A stretch of DNA of 20,405 nucleotides from a virus: IMG/VR virus record IMGVR_UViG_3300020129_000509, positions 1-20,405 of that record; one strand, written 5' to 3'. Positions 1-7,704 of the stretch are shown here, piece after piece. The notes beneath the pieces were generated by a model. It made no database searches and was not told the origin of the DNA. It was given only the letters and a program-made list of their open reading frames with translations. Numbering within the stretch: position 1 is the first letter of the stretch; each line of letters starts with the position of its first letter. The position numbers and the translations under genes were made by a program.

Positions 1-87
1 ATGATCGTAACTGGCGCGATCCGTCGGGACCTCTACTGCTGCTGGGGCGGGCGACGATTCCGCCACCGCGGTATTTACGTCTGACAT
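1..87 (-). CDS. Partial N-terminus of a late structural gene (left edge)
   Basis: An ATG at 87-85 on the minus strand opens a frame with no stop through 29 codons to the left edge. The peptide begins MSDVNTAVAESSPAPAAVEV and continues PTDRASYDH. It follows the FN3 gene in the leftward late block after a 51-nt gap. An Ala/Pro-rich start followed by a TDRxxY segment is what I would expect at the N-terminus of a scaffold or capsid-assembly protein, and in P22-like phages scaffold and coat genes follow the portal. That identity is inference from position and cannot be confirmed from 29 residues. There is no clear Shine-Dalgarno sequence. Confidence 0.5.
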   Translation of the reverse strand, partial: MSDVNTAVAESSPAPAAVEVPTDRASYDH

Positions 88-138
88 ATGGTGTGGTGTG
101 CTCGATACGCTCGAGCGGGCGAGTTACTGCAAAACCGT

Positions 139-864
139 TCAGCGTTTGACCCAACGACCGTTGGCGCAGTCGTAGACTTCGCCGTGATAGATCTCGACCC
201 ACGGGAGAACGACTGCCGTCGTGGGATCGCAGGCGCCGCGGGGCCGCCGCGTTTGGAAATACCGGGCCGGCCCGTACCAGACGGTCGACCCGGAGATGTG
301 CGGCACGCCGTAGCCGCCGAAGGCGCCGCGGAAAACATGAAGCCAGACGGCCGCATCGCCGGTTAACTCCGCCATCGACGGTGGGACCGTGATCGTCATG
401 TACTCCCGATCGATCAACACCCCAAAGGTGCTGCTCTTTAAATCTGCCGCGAACGGGACCAGGCCTTTTGCCGTGGGCACTGGGATATCCCGATCCCCCG
501 TCCCGATCGGGGCCGCCAGGGAGGTCGACGGAAAAGCCGGAGGACCGGTCGTGTCTATCGGCGTCACTGAATCTGCCGGATAGATTCCGCAGACCTCTGC
601 CGAGTACCCGCTCTCTCCAATCGCGTTTACCGCCGTCGCGACATAACAATTGAGCGTTCCGGCCGGGCCTACGATGCCGTGATCGGCATAGCTCAGTCCC
701 TGGATCAGGCCCGTGTTGATCTGGGTGTACGGTCCACCGTGGACGTTCGCCCGGTAGACGTTATAACCGTCAGCTCCGGTGCTGGCGTTCCAAGCGAGCT
801 CCGTCCAATGATCGACGCCCCATGCCGCGGAGCACAGCCAGAGGAACGCGAGGATCGTTTTCAC
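139..864 (-). CDS. Secreted/virion-associated protein with fibronectin type III domain
   Basis: 241 aa from a GTG start that directly abuts the portal stop codon. Residues 1-16 look like a signal peptide (MKTILAFLWLCSAAWG). Residues ~19-93 form a fibronectin type III fold, with the recognisable core GYNVYRANVHGGPYT and a closing YVATAVNAIGESGYS. The C-terminal half (~110-241) contains IDREYMTITVPPS and ends in a Trp/Tyr-rich segment; I do not recognise it. FN3 modules in phages usually sit on exposed virion proteins and may bind carbohydrate or the host surface. A Sec-type leader on a gene inside the morphogenesis block is unusual, because virion proteins assemble in the cytoplasm. It may be an exported lysogenic-conversion protein, or the hydrophobic start may not be cleaved. 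Confidence 0.75.
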   Translation of the reverse strand: MKTILAFLWLCSAAWGVDHWTELAWNASTGADGYNVYRANVHGGPYTQINTGLIQGLSYADHGIVGPAGTLNCYVATAVNAIGESGYSAEVCGIYPADSVTPIDTTGPPAFPSTSLAAPIGTGDRDIPVPTAKGLVPFAADLKSSTFGVLIDREYMTITVPPSMAELTGDAAVWLHVFRGAFGGYGVPHISGSTVWYGPARYFQTRRPRGACDPTTAVVLPWVEIYHGEVYDCANGRWVKR

Positions 865-3021
865 TTACGCTGCCGGCTGTTGCGCCGCCTGTGACTGCTG
901 GAGCTGCTGTTGACCCTGGAGTTGCTGTGCCTGTTGCTGCTGGGCGGCCTGGGCCTGCTGCTCCTGCATCTGCTGCGCGTGCGCCTGGTCCGCGGCTTGG
1001 CTCATCTGTTCGTGCTGCTGCTGGGCGGCTTGCTGCTGGGCGTCGGCCTGCTGTCCTTGGAGCTGCTTCCAGAGGTCCGCGACGAACTGCTCGCGCTCGG
1101 AGAGGATCTGACTCTTGGTGGCGATCTCCGCCTTCGCCAGGTCGGCCTCGATCTTCATCTGCTCGATCTTGAGGCGATATTCGTTGTCGACGATCCTGGC
1201 CTGCTTCTCCTGCTCGAGCTCTTTGACCTTCTGTTCCTGCTGTTGCGCGTATGCGTGGATCGCTTGCAGCTCCTGCTGTGATTGCGCGATCGCCGCCTGC
1301 GCCTGCGGCGGAATCTGCTGCTGCTGGTTGTCCGTCGGCGAGATGATCTCCGCCATCTCGTCGCCTTTGGGGCCCAACTGCTTCATCTGGATCGCCAGGC
1401 TCAATAGCTTCGCGGCCTGGGGCGGCGCGACGGGAATGTTGCCCAGGTTCCCGATCAACGTGTCGAGGAACTCAGAAGCGGCGTCCCGCTGCGATTCGTT
1501 GCTGGGGCCGGTCGAGATCGTGATGTCGTGGTCCGAGTCCGCGATCGGATAATGCTGCGGCTCGTTCGTCTCCGGATGCGGGTACGGTTCTGCCGTGTTG
1601 ATTCTGACAACCTGCTGGGTGTCATCCGGCTTACGGATGGCCACATCCCGCTCTGTGTCGTAGACCACCGGGATCCACTCATCGATCACGCGGCCGGCGA
1701 ACTTCAGTGCGCGTTCGTAGTTATCGACGAAATGGAAGGATCCGATCGCCGTCGACTGCTGGATCTTTTCGAGGGCTACGCCGGATTTCTGGTTGTCTCG
1801 CTGGGCGCTCGTCGGTAACGGCGAGATGCCCATGGCGCTCTGGACGGCGCGCCTGGCCGCGTCCTTGGCCATCTCGTAGGCCTGGAAGTTCGGGGTGAAT
1901 TGTACGCGCTGGGGAAGCGGCAGGACCTGGCCGCTCGCGGAATCGGGCAGCGGATCTACCTGCAGATATGCGTGCGGAACTCGTGTTGCGGTGTCCCAGG
2001 ATTCCTTGTCGGTTTCGAACTGGCCGGTATATCCGATGTACGGCGTCTTCGGCGTCAGGCCGCCCTCTTCCATTTCTAAGGAGCAGAGATAGGCGAGGGA
2101 CATTTGCGGATCTCGCGCGATGCGGACCAGGGAGAACAGCTTGCGGACCGGGCCCGCTCCCTCGTCGATCCACCGCTCGAGGCCGATGAACGGAATGATC
2201 GGGATGTGCTCGCCGGGCTGCGGGTTGCGCTCCAGGATCTCGATGCCGTTGGTAATGTACTGGACGACCTGTTTCTTTTCGACCTGGCGCGTTTTGCGCC
2301 GGTTCCATTGCCGGGTGACTTCGACGCGCCAGTATTCTGCGACCAGGACCTGCTTGTCCTGCAGCCAGTCTTTCGCCACGCGCCGGTCTTCTTCCGAGAA
2401 GTCGGTTACCCGGGCGTCGGGATACTGCTTTTTGAATTCTTCGATGTCTAACGGATCGAGGACGAAGACCGCGCGCGCATCGGACCAGTCCGCCGTTTTG
2501 CAATCCGGATCGTATAAGACCGAGTCCGGATTCGCGATGTTCGAAATGACGATCTCCTGATCGTCGGGGCCGTCGACGTCCTGCGAGACATAGCGGCGGC
2601 CGATGCGAATAAATCCGTAGGAGCCCTCGAGCTCCGCCTGGAATGCGTTCGTATAGGCGCCCTGCGCCTGCGACTTATACTCGATGCCGCGGATCAGATT
2701 CTGGCGGAATTCCGCCGTTTTGTCCGATGATCCGTTGCCGCCCGGCTCGACCTTGATGCCGCGGGGATTCGACCGGACGTTGTTGATCCCCTGGTTTACG
2801 TACTGGTTGAGCTCGTCGTGATTGATCGCAGGCCTGCCGGCGTCTTTCCGCGCCTTCAGGTCCTCGTCGGACCACGGCTGGCCGCAGATGTACCGGAGAT
2901 CGATGCGCCGCTCTTCGCGGATCGGCCGCCACTTCTCGGAGAAGTATTCATAGCGGTCGCGGATCTCCTGCAGCAGTTTCTCGTCGGCGGACTGCTGTGC
3001 GGCGGGCTCTTCGTATGGCAT
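865..3021 (-). CDS. Phage portal protein (P22 gp1-like)
   Basis: 718 aa, close to the ~725 aa of P22 gp1. The N-terminal region resembles P22-type portals: RYEYFSEKWRPIREERRIDL, then QPWSDEDLKARKDAGRPAIN, the run NQYVNQGINNVRSNPRGIKV, and VLYDPDCKTADWSDARAVFV further on. The portal forms the dodecameric ring at the capsid vertex through which terminase pumps DNA. From ~residue 560 the protein is predominantly helical and then extremely Gln/Ala-rich to the C-terminus, matching the long helical barrel of P22 portals. Start ATG overlaps the upstream stop as TGATG, so translation is probably coupled. It lies downstream of terminase, the usual order in headful-packaging phages. Confidence 0.93.
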   Translation of the reverse strand: MPYEEPAAQQSADEKLLQEIRDRYEYFSEKWRPIREERRIDLRYICGQPWSDEDLKARKDAGRPAINHDELNQYVNQGINNVRSNPRGIKVEPGGNGSSDKTAEFRQNLIRGIEYKSQAQGAYTNAFQAELEGSYGFIRIGRRYVSQDVDGPDDQEIVISNIANPDSVLYDPDCKTADWSDARAVFVLDPLDIEEFKKQYPDARVTDFSEEDRRVAKDWLQDKQVLVAEYWRVEVTRQWNRRKTRQVEKKQVVQYITNGIEILERNPQPGEHIPIIPFIGLERWIDEGAGPVRKLFSLVRIARDPQMSLAYLCSLEMEEGGLTPKTPYIGYTGQFETDKESWDTATRVPHAYLQVDPLPDSASGQVLPLPQRVQFTPNFQAYEMAKDAARRAVQSAMGISPLPTSAQRDNQKSGVALEKIQQSTAIGSFHFVDNYERALKFAGRVIDEWIPVVYDTERDVAIRKPDDTQQVVRINTAEPYPHPETNEPQHYPIADSDHDITISTGPSNESQRDAASEFLDTLIGNLGNIPVAPPQAAKLLSLAIQMKQLGPKGDEMAEIISPTDNQQQQIPPQAQAAIAQSQQELQAIHAYAQQQEQKVKELEQEKQARIVDNEYRLKIEQMKIEADLAKAEIATKSQILSEREQFVADLWKQLQGQQADAQQQAAQQQHEQMSQAADQAHAQQMQEQQAQAAQQQQAQQLQGQQQLQQSQAAQQPAA

Positions 3022-3557
3022 CAGTTTCTACTTGCGGGGCAGTCGGGGCAGATCTCGCGACCTTCGCCGGCGTCGTCGACGCCCCAGGTCCAGCCGGCGG
3101 CGCGTAATTTGTAGATCACGTCGGCGCGCGTGCCACCGTGAAAGGTCTCTTCGCGCGTGCATTTGCGGCAGGTGACGGTGAGGTGCTTCTTCGCCAGCGT
3201 CTCTTCGACGACGTCCTTGATGTCTTCGGCCAGGTCCGGTGATTCCGTGCGGATCTCCGGGGTGCGGTACTCGTGAAACTTGCCGTCGGCATCGACCGTC
3301 GGCAGCTTCTCGATCTCGGCCTGCATCCCCAACTCCGCGATATACACGTCGAGCGGACGCGCCTCAAAGCGGAGATGGGGGCGCAGAGCTTCGTACATGT
3401 CGCGCCGGTACTGCGGCAGGCACTTGTTCAACATCTGCATGAAGTGCCGGTCATCCTCGACGAGAAATCCGAGCTGCTGGCAGAGCCCCTGCGGATTGTC
3501 GAGAGTCGAAAGGCCTCGATTGCCGAGGTAATTGTTGATCGTCTTCCGGTTGTCCAT
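3021..3557 (-). CDS. Zinc-ribbon phage protein of unknown function
   Basis: 178 aa between a 40-aa ORF and the portal, joined to both by 1-nt stop/start overlaps. The N-terminal ~100 residues are helical and hydrophilic (YRRDMYEALRPHLRFEARPL). The C-terminus has a four-cysteine metal-binding pattern, CRKC around residue 130 and CPDC near residue 172, typical of a zinc ribbon. I do not recognise the family. Its place between terminase and portal suggests a role in packaging or head assembly, or simply a coupled accessory protein. That is inference from context. Confidence 0.82.
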   Translation of the reverse strand: MDNRKTINNYLGNRGLSTLDNPQGLCQQLGFLVEDDRHFMQMLNKCLPQYRRDMYEALRPHLRFEARPLDVYIAELGMQAEIEKLPTVDADGKFHEYRTPEIRTESPDLAEDIKDVVEETLAKKHLTVTCRKCTREETFHGGTRADVIYKLRAAGWTWGVDDAGEGREICPDCPASRN

Positions 3558-3679
3558 TAGCGTTTCATGGTGAGTCTGTCCGCCTTCTCGAGAATCCTGT
3601 CCGCGGCGGCCGGCGAGAGGCGCGGCTGCTTCGGGGCCGGCATCTTCTTCGGGTCGAGTTCGATGTTTTTCTTCTTCAT
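3557..3679 (-). CDS. Small basic phage protein (40 aa)
   Basis: ATG at 3679-3677, 40 codons, TAA overlapping the next ATG by one base (TAATG). The peptide starts MKKKNIELDPKKMPAPKQPR and ends in a short helix, LSPAAADRILEKADRLTMKR. It is highly basic. A GGAG motif seven bases before the ATG, and only 3 nt after the terminase stop, support translation. No family is recognised. The tight packing on both sides argues that it is a real gene despite its length. Confidence 0.7.
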   Translation of the reverse strand: MKKKNIELDPKKMPAPKQPRLSPAAADRILEKADRLTMKR

Positions 3680-3682
3680 GTG

Positions 3683-4960
3683 TCAGCTCCAGACTGAGGT
3701 CGGGATCCGCGGCCGGTCCGCCGGCGGGGCCGGCTTCTTCGGCGTCTTGATTCCCACGGCAAACATCCGGAAGGCGTCCGCGGCGTGCGAGTGCTCGTCG
3801 TGTTTCGGCTTGCTCTTCAGCTGGCCGGTGTCTTCGTCCTTCTCAAACGTGTAATGGCGCAGCGACTGGATGCCGTCGGCGCACTTCGCCTCGTCGAACC
3901 AGCACAACGGGAAAATCGTTCGGGCCGCGTTGATCCCGTCCACAATCGAAAGCTGCGGCACGATCTGCACGCGCCGGCCGGATCGCCGCATCAACTCCTC
4001 GACCGACTTGCCGGTGCCGAGCTCCCGGGCCCGCGCATCGTGCGGCAGATAATCCGTGCCGTAGACGTAGGGCTTCGATTGCAGGATCTTGAGGTACTCC
4101 GGAATCGCTTTGCCGGTGCCCTCGATGAAATCGATCAGGTGGTATTCCCTGCCGACGGCCTGCACGCACCAGATCGACATCGCGTCCGCGATGCCCAAAT
4201 CCCAAAATGTGTGGACCGGGAGCTCCGGGTTATGCGGAACCCGCGTGATCCGCTGCTCGGCGTCGGCCGCCCGCAGCTGCGCCGCGTAGATCGCGCCCTC
4301 GAGAGTCGACCGGGGGCATCCTTCCCAGATGTGGTTGTACCCGTCCGGATCGGTTTCTCTCAGCTCTTCCATCTCCGCCCGCGATTCGTCCGACAGCCAC
4401 GGGTTGTCTCGCCAGTTGACCTTGACTACCTTAGCCCGCGGCGACGGATGCACTACAAACCGCTGATATGTGTCGTCCTTCGCCAGCTCCGGGTTGAACG
4501 AAACCCAGATTTCGGAGCCCGGTTTCCGAACCGTCGGGATCAGCTTGTCCCAGCTCGTCTTCGATACGGTCTGCGCCTCTTCGACCCAGACGATGTCGCA
4601 TCCCTCGAGGGACTTTATGTTGTCGACGTTCAGCCGGAGGCCCGCGAAAATGAACGCTCCGCCGCGGCGGTTCCTGATCTCCGCTTTCTGGACTTCAAAG
4701 AAGTCCTGCAGGCCGAGCGCCCTGATCTGGTCGCACAAAAGTTTGTGGACGGAGTCCTTGAGGGACTTCATCGTCTCGCGCGCGCATAAGATTAGGGGCC
4801 CTTCCGTGCGGCCCGGCCATAAGATCTCAGGCTGCACGCTGATCAGCGCGAGCGCCCGCGCTATGTTCCAAGATTTCGCGCCCGCCCTGCCCCCGAACGG
4901 AACCTTGAACCGGTGCCGCTCAAAGAGAAACTGGAGGCTCTCCGGAAATTCCGCGATCAC
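3683..4960 (-). CDS. Terminase large subunit (ATPase and nuclease)
   Basis: 425 aa, the usual length for PBSX/P22-type large terminases. It powers DNA translocation into the prohead and cuts the concatemer. Visible motifs in order: Walker A GGRAGAKS (23-30); Walker B CDIVWVEEAQ (121-130) with catalytic Glu at 127/128; the coupling motif SFNP (154-157); then the RNase H-like nuclease with WDLG (Asp254), YGTDYLPHD (Asp303/Asp308) and a late acidic site near KHDEHSHAADAFR (Asp388/Asp395). All expected catalytic positions are present, so it should be active. The start is GTG, overlapping the small-subunit stop as GTGA, so the two are coupled. Confidence 0.96.
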   Translation of the reverse strand: MIAEFPESLQFLFERHRFKVPFGGRAGAKSWNIARALALISVQPEILWPGRTEGPLILCARETMKSLKDSVHKLLCDQIRALGLQDFFEVQKAEIRNRRGGAFIFAGLRLNVDNIKSLEGCDIVWVEEAQTVSKTSWDKLIPTVRKPGSEIWVSFNPELAKDDTYQRFVVHPSPRAKVVKVNWRDNPWLSDESRAEMEELRETDPDGYNHIWEGCPRSTLEGAIYAAQLRAADAEQRITRVPHNPELPVHTFWDLGIADAMSIWCVQAVGREYHLIDFIEGTGKAIPEYLKILQSKPYVYGTDYLPHDARARELGTGKSVEELMRRSGRRVQIVPQLSIVDGINAARTIFPLCWFDEAKCADGIQSLRHYTFEKDEDTGQLKSKPKHDEHSHAADAFRMFAVGIKTPKKPAPPADRPRIPTSVWS

Positions 4961-5421
4961 GCCGGCTTCACAAATTTGACTTCCAGGTGCAGTGGCGCGC
5001 CGCCGGGGCCGCTATGCTCGACGCTCGAATTTTCGCGATATTTGCCGGGCTTCGAACCCTTGAGGAGCAGTTGCATCAATCCGTCCGAGAAGCGAAGGAC
5101 CTTTCCGCATTGCTCGCCCTGATAGAACACGGGCTCGTAATATCCCGCGATCGCCCGGCGTTTCGCCTCTTCCTCGAGAACATCCGAGGCCTGCTGCTCG
5201 GCGTCGGCGAAGAGCGTCTGATAATGCGGGTCGCTCTTCTGCCAGCGGTAATGCATGTTGCGCGAGATGCGCGCCGCTTTCGCCGCCCAGCAGATTCGTC
5301 CGCCGCAGGTTACATACGCCGTTAAAAACGCGGCCTGCTTCGGTTCGGCGCCCGGCCATGCGTGAGGATCGGCCGGCGCTCCTTCCTCTGGACCTGGTAT
5401 CTCGTCGTCGTCTTCGAACAT
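4957..5421 (-). CDS. Terminase small subunit-like DNA-binding protein
   Basis: 154 aa directly upstream of, and 4-nt overlapping, the large terminase. After an acidic N-terminus comes PKQAAFLTAYVTCGGRICWA and then AAKAARISRNMHYRWQKSDP, the helix-turn-helix arrangement typical of small terminases (KQ.xFL.aY....n...AA..agis..t.yrW.k). A helical segment with DAEQQASDVLEEEAKRRAI and a C-terminal tail follow. Small terminases recognise the packaging site and load the large subunit. The family assignment rests on this pattern plus synteny. Confidence 0.85.
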   Translation of the reverse strand: MFEDDDEIPGPEEGAPADPHAWPGAEPKQAAFLTAYVTCGGRICWAAKAARISRNMHYRWQKSDPHYQTLFADAEQQASDVLEEEAKRRAIAGYYEPVFYQGEQCGKVLRFSDGLMQLLLKGSKPGKYRENSSVEHSGPGGAPLHLEVKFVKPA

Positions 5422-5622
5422 TCAATAGCGCGGGAGAACCGCTTTCTTTCGATTCCGCGCCCACTTCAGCCACCGCATGTACCGCTCGGTCGTTTCGATT
5501 TCTTCTTCCGCGATGTCCCGCATGGACAGCAGGAAGGCCTCGACCTCTTCGTGCGGGGTCGGATCCCGCGGCATTTGAGCGCACGGGATGTATGAGATGG
5601 TCCTGCGGCGCTTCTTCGCCAT
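5422..5622 (-). CDS. Small phage protein, unknown function (66 aa)
   Basis: 66 aa, ATG overlapping the preceding TAA by 1 nt (TAATG) and ending right before the terminase small-subunit ATG. Basic N-terminus (MAKKRRRTISY), an acidic helical middle (HEEVEAFLLSMRDIAEEEIE) and a basic aromatic C-terminus (YMRWLKWARNRKKAVLPRY). No family recognised. Gap-free placement between two genes and compatible codon use support expression. Confidence 0.7.
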   Translation of the reverse strand: MAKKRRRTISYIPCAQMPRDPTPHEEVEAFLLSMRDIAEEEIETTERYMRWLKWARNRKKAVLPRY

Positions 5623-5807
5623 TACCGCTTGAAGAGCATCAGCAGCAGCGTCCCGGTAGAGGCCGCGCTCGCGTACAGAATGGCCCAGATCAGCTTTTTG
5701 AAGTCCGCCCGCGTCTCCTTCTGATCCGCTTGGAGCTGGGCCACCTCAACGGCCAGGACCGCGACAGGGGTCGCGAGGTTGCATTCGTGTGGCATGGAGG
5801 GGCTCAT
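5622..5807 (-). CDS. Small tail-anchored membrane protein, XhlA/holin-like
   Basis: 61 aa. Residues ~13-40 form an amphipathic, coiled-coil-prone helix (AVEVAQLQADQKETRADFKK). It is followed by one hydrophobic segment of about 17 residues (LIWAILYASAASTGTLLLML) and a basic C-terminal FKR. This layout, coiled coil then one C-terminal membrane span, is that of XhlA/hemolysin-type phage proteins, which act with holins at the cytoplasmic membrane. No endolysin is nearby, so a lysis role is not secured. A plain membrane anchor or superinfection protein is also possible. The start at 5807 lacks a good Shine-Dalgarno sequence; an internal ATG at residue 5 is an alternative. Confidence 0.65.
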   Translation of the reverse strand: MSPSMPHECNLATPVAVLAVEVAQLQADQKETRADFKKLIWAILYASAASTGTLLLMLFKR

Positions 5808-5899
5808 GGGGCGTTGAAGGTTACGACGGACCGCCCGGCCTCCAGGGCCCTGTGAGACCGGGCTAATCGCTAGTTAGGCGATCGGGGAGAGGTCCGCCG

Positions 5900-5911
5900 C
5901 TCTACGTAGAG
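5900..5911. repeat. Perfect 12-bp palindrome in the 5808-5924 gap
   Basis: CTCTACGTAGAG is a perfect palindrome in the 117-bp gap between the Cys-rich gene and the XhlA-like gene, the only sizeable break in the left block. A second short dyad, ATCGC with GCGAT around CTAACTA, lies at about 5867-5883. Both could be an operator, a processing hairpin or a weak internal terminator. I see no convincing promoter here. Confidence 0.35.
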
Positions 5912-5924
5912 GCGTTATGAAAGA

Positions 5925-6386
5925 TTAAAAATCCGAGAAGGGGCTGGATCGCGCCCCTGTGGCGTTGCGCTCGTAATAGGTGGGGTCTTCGAACTTCTCG
6001 CGATAAATCCGCTCCCACCGGGCGCAGTCGCACTGCAATTGTCCGCAACGGCATCCGAGAAGCTCGGCGCGCTTCTCTCGCGCGCGTGACGACGCTTCTT
6101 CCGCGGCCTGGCATATCTGGCAATTCAGGTCGAAACACTGATGCCCTTTCGTCTTCGGGGGCGCGGGATCCTGTCCGGTCAATTCACGGATCAGGGTCCG
6201 GATCCGCAACTCGTCCGGATCAAGAGGAAACAAACGTCTGCCTGCCAGTCGCCGCCGGCGGTTGTACTCGCGTTGAAACGCCCTATATCTGCACTTCGGG
6301 CAGGATTCGTCGGAGCACTTCCCGCATTGTTTTCGCCGGTAAGGGCGGGCCCGCGGATCGAGTGCGGCCTGCTGAACGGGTTTCAC
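5925..6386 (-). CDS. Cysteine-rich phage protein of unknown function
   Basis: 153 aa from a GTG start that overlaps the upstream stop as GTGA. It has two Cys clusters. Residues ~21-33 read CGKCSDESCPKC, followed by a basic helix (REYNRRRRLAGRR). Residues ~103-125 have CFDLNCQIC, and ~137-147 CRCGQLQCDC. The pattern suggests one or two bound zinc ions or an iron-sulfur site. I do not recognise the family. The basic patch beside the first cluster would fit nucleic-acid binding. It belongs to the coupled KTSC-Gam-106aa-Cys run. Confidence 0.75.
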   Translation of the reverse strand: MKPVQQAALDPRARPYRRKQCGKCSDESCPKCRYRAFQREYNRRRRLAGRRLFPLDPDELRIRTLIRELTGQDPAPPKTKGHQCFDLNCQICQAAEEASSRAREKRAELLGCRCGQLQCDCARWERIYREKFEDPTYYERNATGARSSPFSDF

Positions 6387-6703
6387 GCCGCTTTGAGATT
6401 GTCCAGGACCGATGCCCGATAGATGTCCTGCACCTGGGAGCTCAGATGACGCATTGTCCAGACGCGCGGGGGGTTGTCCGCGGTCTCGTGATCGTGGCTG
6501 TAGCGCCGCGGATTGCCGCGGTGCTTCACCAGGCCGGAATCGTCCGAGACATTCGAGAGGATGATCCTCACGATCTTGCCGTCTTTTCGCCGGCGCACCG
6601 GCGTGGCATTGCCGCCGGCTGCGAGGCGTTTGGCCCGCACCTGGTCGGCCAGCTCGATCACGCGATCGTTTGATCCGATGACCATCACGCGATCGGTGTT
6701 CAT
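6383..6703 (-). CDS. Phage protein of unknown function (106 aa)
   Basis: 106 aa, with ATG overlapping the Gam-like gene stop as ATGA and its own stop overlapping the next GTG. The N-terminal half has VMVIGSNDRVIELADQVRAK and a basic stretch (ATPVRRRKDGKIVRIIL). The middle is rich in Ser, Asp and His (GNPRRYSHDHETADNPPRVW). The C-terminus is a helix, HLSSQVQDIYRASVLDNLKAA. No domain recognised. Its place right after Gam suggests DNA metabolism. That is weak inference. Confidence 0.75.
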   Translation of the reverse strand: MNTDRVMVIGSNDRVIELADQVRAKRLAAGGNATPVRRRKDGKIVRIILSNVSDDSGLVKHRGNPRRYSHDHETADNPPRVWTMRHLSSQVQDIYRASVLDNLKAA

Positions 6704-7200
6704 GCGGCTTGCTTCTCCGCGAGGTCGAGCCGGTTCAGCTCGATGTAAAACGATTCGGTGGCGTCCAGCTTGAGGCCGGCCGCGGCGAGCTGCTCGGCCG
6801 AGAGCTCACGCTTGATCTTCACTTTGTCGATGCCCGGCGGCTTCGGTGCGTGAAAGTATTTCGACTTCCAGAGACGCTTCAGCTTGCCCTCGATCTTCTT
6901 CCAGGTCCATTTCCCATCGAGGGGCACCAGAGCCGGATTCGACGGGGCGCGCATGCCGATGAGGCCGTGAGCAAATTGGAGGCTCTTCTGGCCTTCGGGC
7001 GGATGCTCGGTGTAATACTCCTCGAGGGCCCTCTCCGCGGCCGCGATTTCGCGCGCGGTTTCCGCCAGGTCGAACGAGTATCGCGTCTGGATGTTCGCGA
7101 TCTCCGCATCGCGCGCGGCGAGGATAGACTCTTCGGTGACGGTGCTCCGCAACAGCATGCGGAGGGCTTCGTCTGCGTCCGCGGCCGTCGCGAGCTTCAT
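6700..7200 (-). CDS. gam: Mu Gam-like host-nuclease inhibitor
   Basis: 166 aa, against 174 aa for Mu Gam. The layout matches the Gam family: an N-terminal helical hairpin (~20-65, with ESILAARDAEIANIQTRYSF and AETAREIAAAERALEEYYTE), a beta core carrying the G.(I/L).R.PS motif (GLIGMRAPSNPALVPL, 79-94), then a Lys-rich segment (WTWKKIEGKLKRLWKSKYF) and the acidic end FYIELNRLDLAEKQAA. Mu Gam dimers encircle linear DNA ends and block RecBCD-type exonucleases, and are Ku-like. Here it would protect replicating or recombining phage DNA. Start ATG overlaps the KTSC stop (ATGA). Family confidence is good; the nuclease target is inferred. Confidence 0.8.
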   Translation of the reverse strand: MKLATAADADEALRMLLRSTVTEESILAARDAEIANIQTRYSFDLAETAREIAAAERALEEYYTEHPPEGQKSLQFAHGLIGMRAPSNPALVPLDGKWTWKKIEGKLKRLWKSKYFHAPKPPGIDKVKIKRELSAEQLAAAGLKLDATESFYIELNRLDLAEKQAA

Positions 7201-7442
7201 CCGCTGACCTTGCTGACCTTCCGCCCGCGAAAGTTCTTGTGATAGAACAACCCGGGCGATGCCGCTTCCATCAGCATCTGGTGCTCCTGCGCCGACACGT
7301 TCGCGATGTCATACACGCCCCCGCTCGAGAACTCGATGCGGAGGGTGTTTGTCTTCGCGTCGTGGCCTACGGCCGAAATGGCCGAGCTCTCGACCGGAGT
7401 CGTTGGGATGTGGCGCCGTTTAGACGCACCTGTAGTGTTCAT
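7197..7442 (-). CDS. KTSC-domain protein
   Basis: 81 aa. After a short basic N-terminus comes the KTSC fold (~16-79): VESSAISAVGHDAKTNTLRI, then EFSSGGVYDIANVSAQEH, then AASPGLFYHKNFRGRKVSKV. The order V.SS.I..(I/V)G.D....L.I.F..GgvY....V and a late S.G.(f/y)...(f/i)r matches the KTSC family, small beta-rich domains found alone in phages and also appended to lysyl-tRNA synthetase-like proteins. The function is unknown. It heads the four-gene overlapping run, and its stop overlaps the Gam ATG. Confidence 0.82.
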   Translation of the reverse strand: MNTTGASKRRHIPTTPVESSAISAVGHDAKTNTLRIEFSSGGVYDIANVSAQEHQMLMEAASPGLFYHKNFRGRKVSKVSG

Positions 7443-7509
7443 GGGGGATCCGGAAGGTGGATCGCGGACTAGTTTTTGTGGGGACCGGCCCGGCAGTCCC
7501 TGACGCCCG

Positions 7510-7674
7510 TTACGCGGCTTCCGTGGGCGTCTCTAGTACTGCCGTCTCCAGTTTGTCAGCCAGTGCCAATATGTTCTTGGCGCGGTCGCGCAGGTTGCTG
7601 ATTTCAGCCAATATCTGCTGCTGCCTGGTTAATTTCGCCGGCTTGCGAATTATGACTTCCAGGCCTGATTTCAT
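7510..7674 (-). CDS. Small helical phage protein (54 aa), first gene of leftward block
   Basis: ATG at 7674-7672, 54 codons, TAA at 7512-7510. It starts MKSGLEVIIRKPAKLTRQQQ, and almost all the rest is a single predicted amphipathic helix (ILAEISNLRDRAKNILALAD). It begins 33 nt downstream of a plausible leftward promoter (-35 at 7735-7730, -10 at 7712-7707), so it would be the first gene of the leftward operon. There is no clear Shine-Dalgarno sequence. It may be a small regulator or coiled-coil partner protein. No family is recognised. Confidence 0.55.
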   Translation of the reverse strand: MKSGLEVIIRKPAKLTRQQQILAEISNLRDRAKNILALADKLETAVLETPTEAA

Positions 7675-7704
7675 CTGCAGTAAATAGTAATGTGTTTTGC
7701 CGAA

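Noticed and set aside
900-1060. CTG/CAG-rich low-complexity DNA as a possible repeat expansion.
   Set aside because: Explained by the Gln/Ala-rich C-terminus of the portal; codons are mixed rather than a pure triplet array.
3785-4789. Long 334-codon plus-strand frame.
   Set aside because: It lies antisense to the clearly recognised large terminase; Arg/Leu/Val-rich composition is typical of a GC-rich shadow frame.
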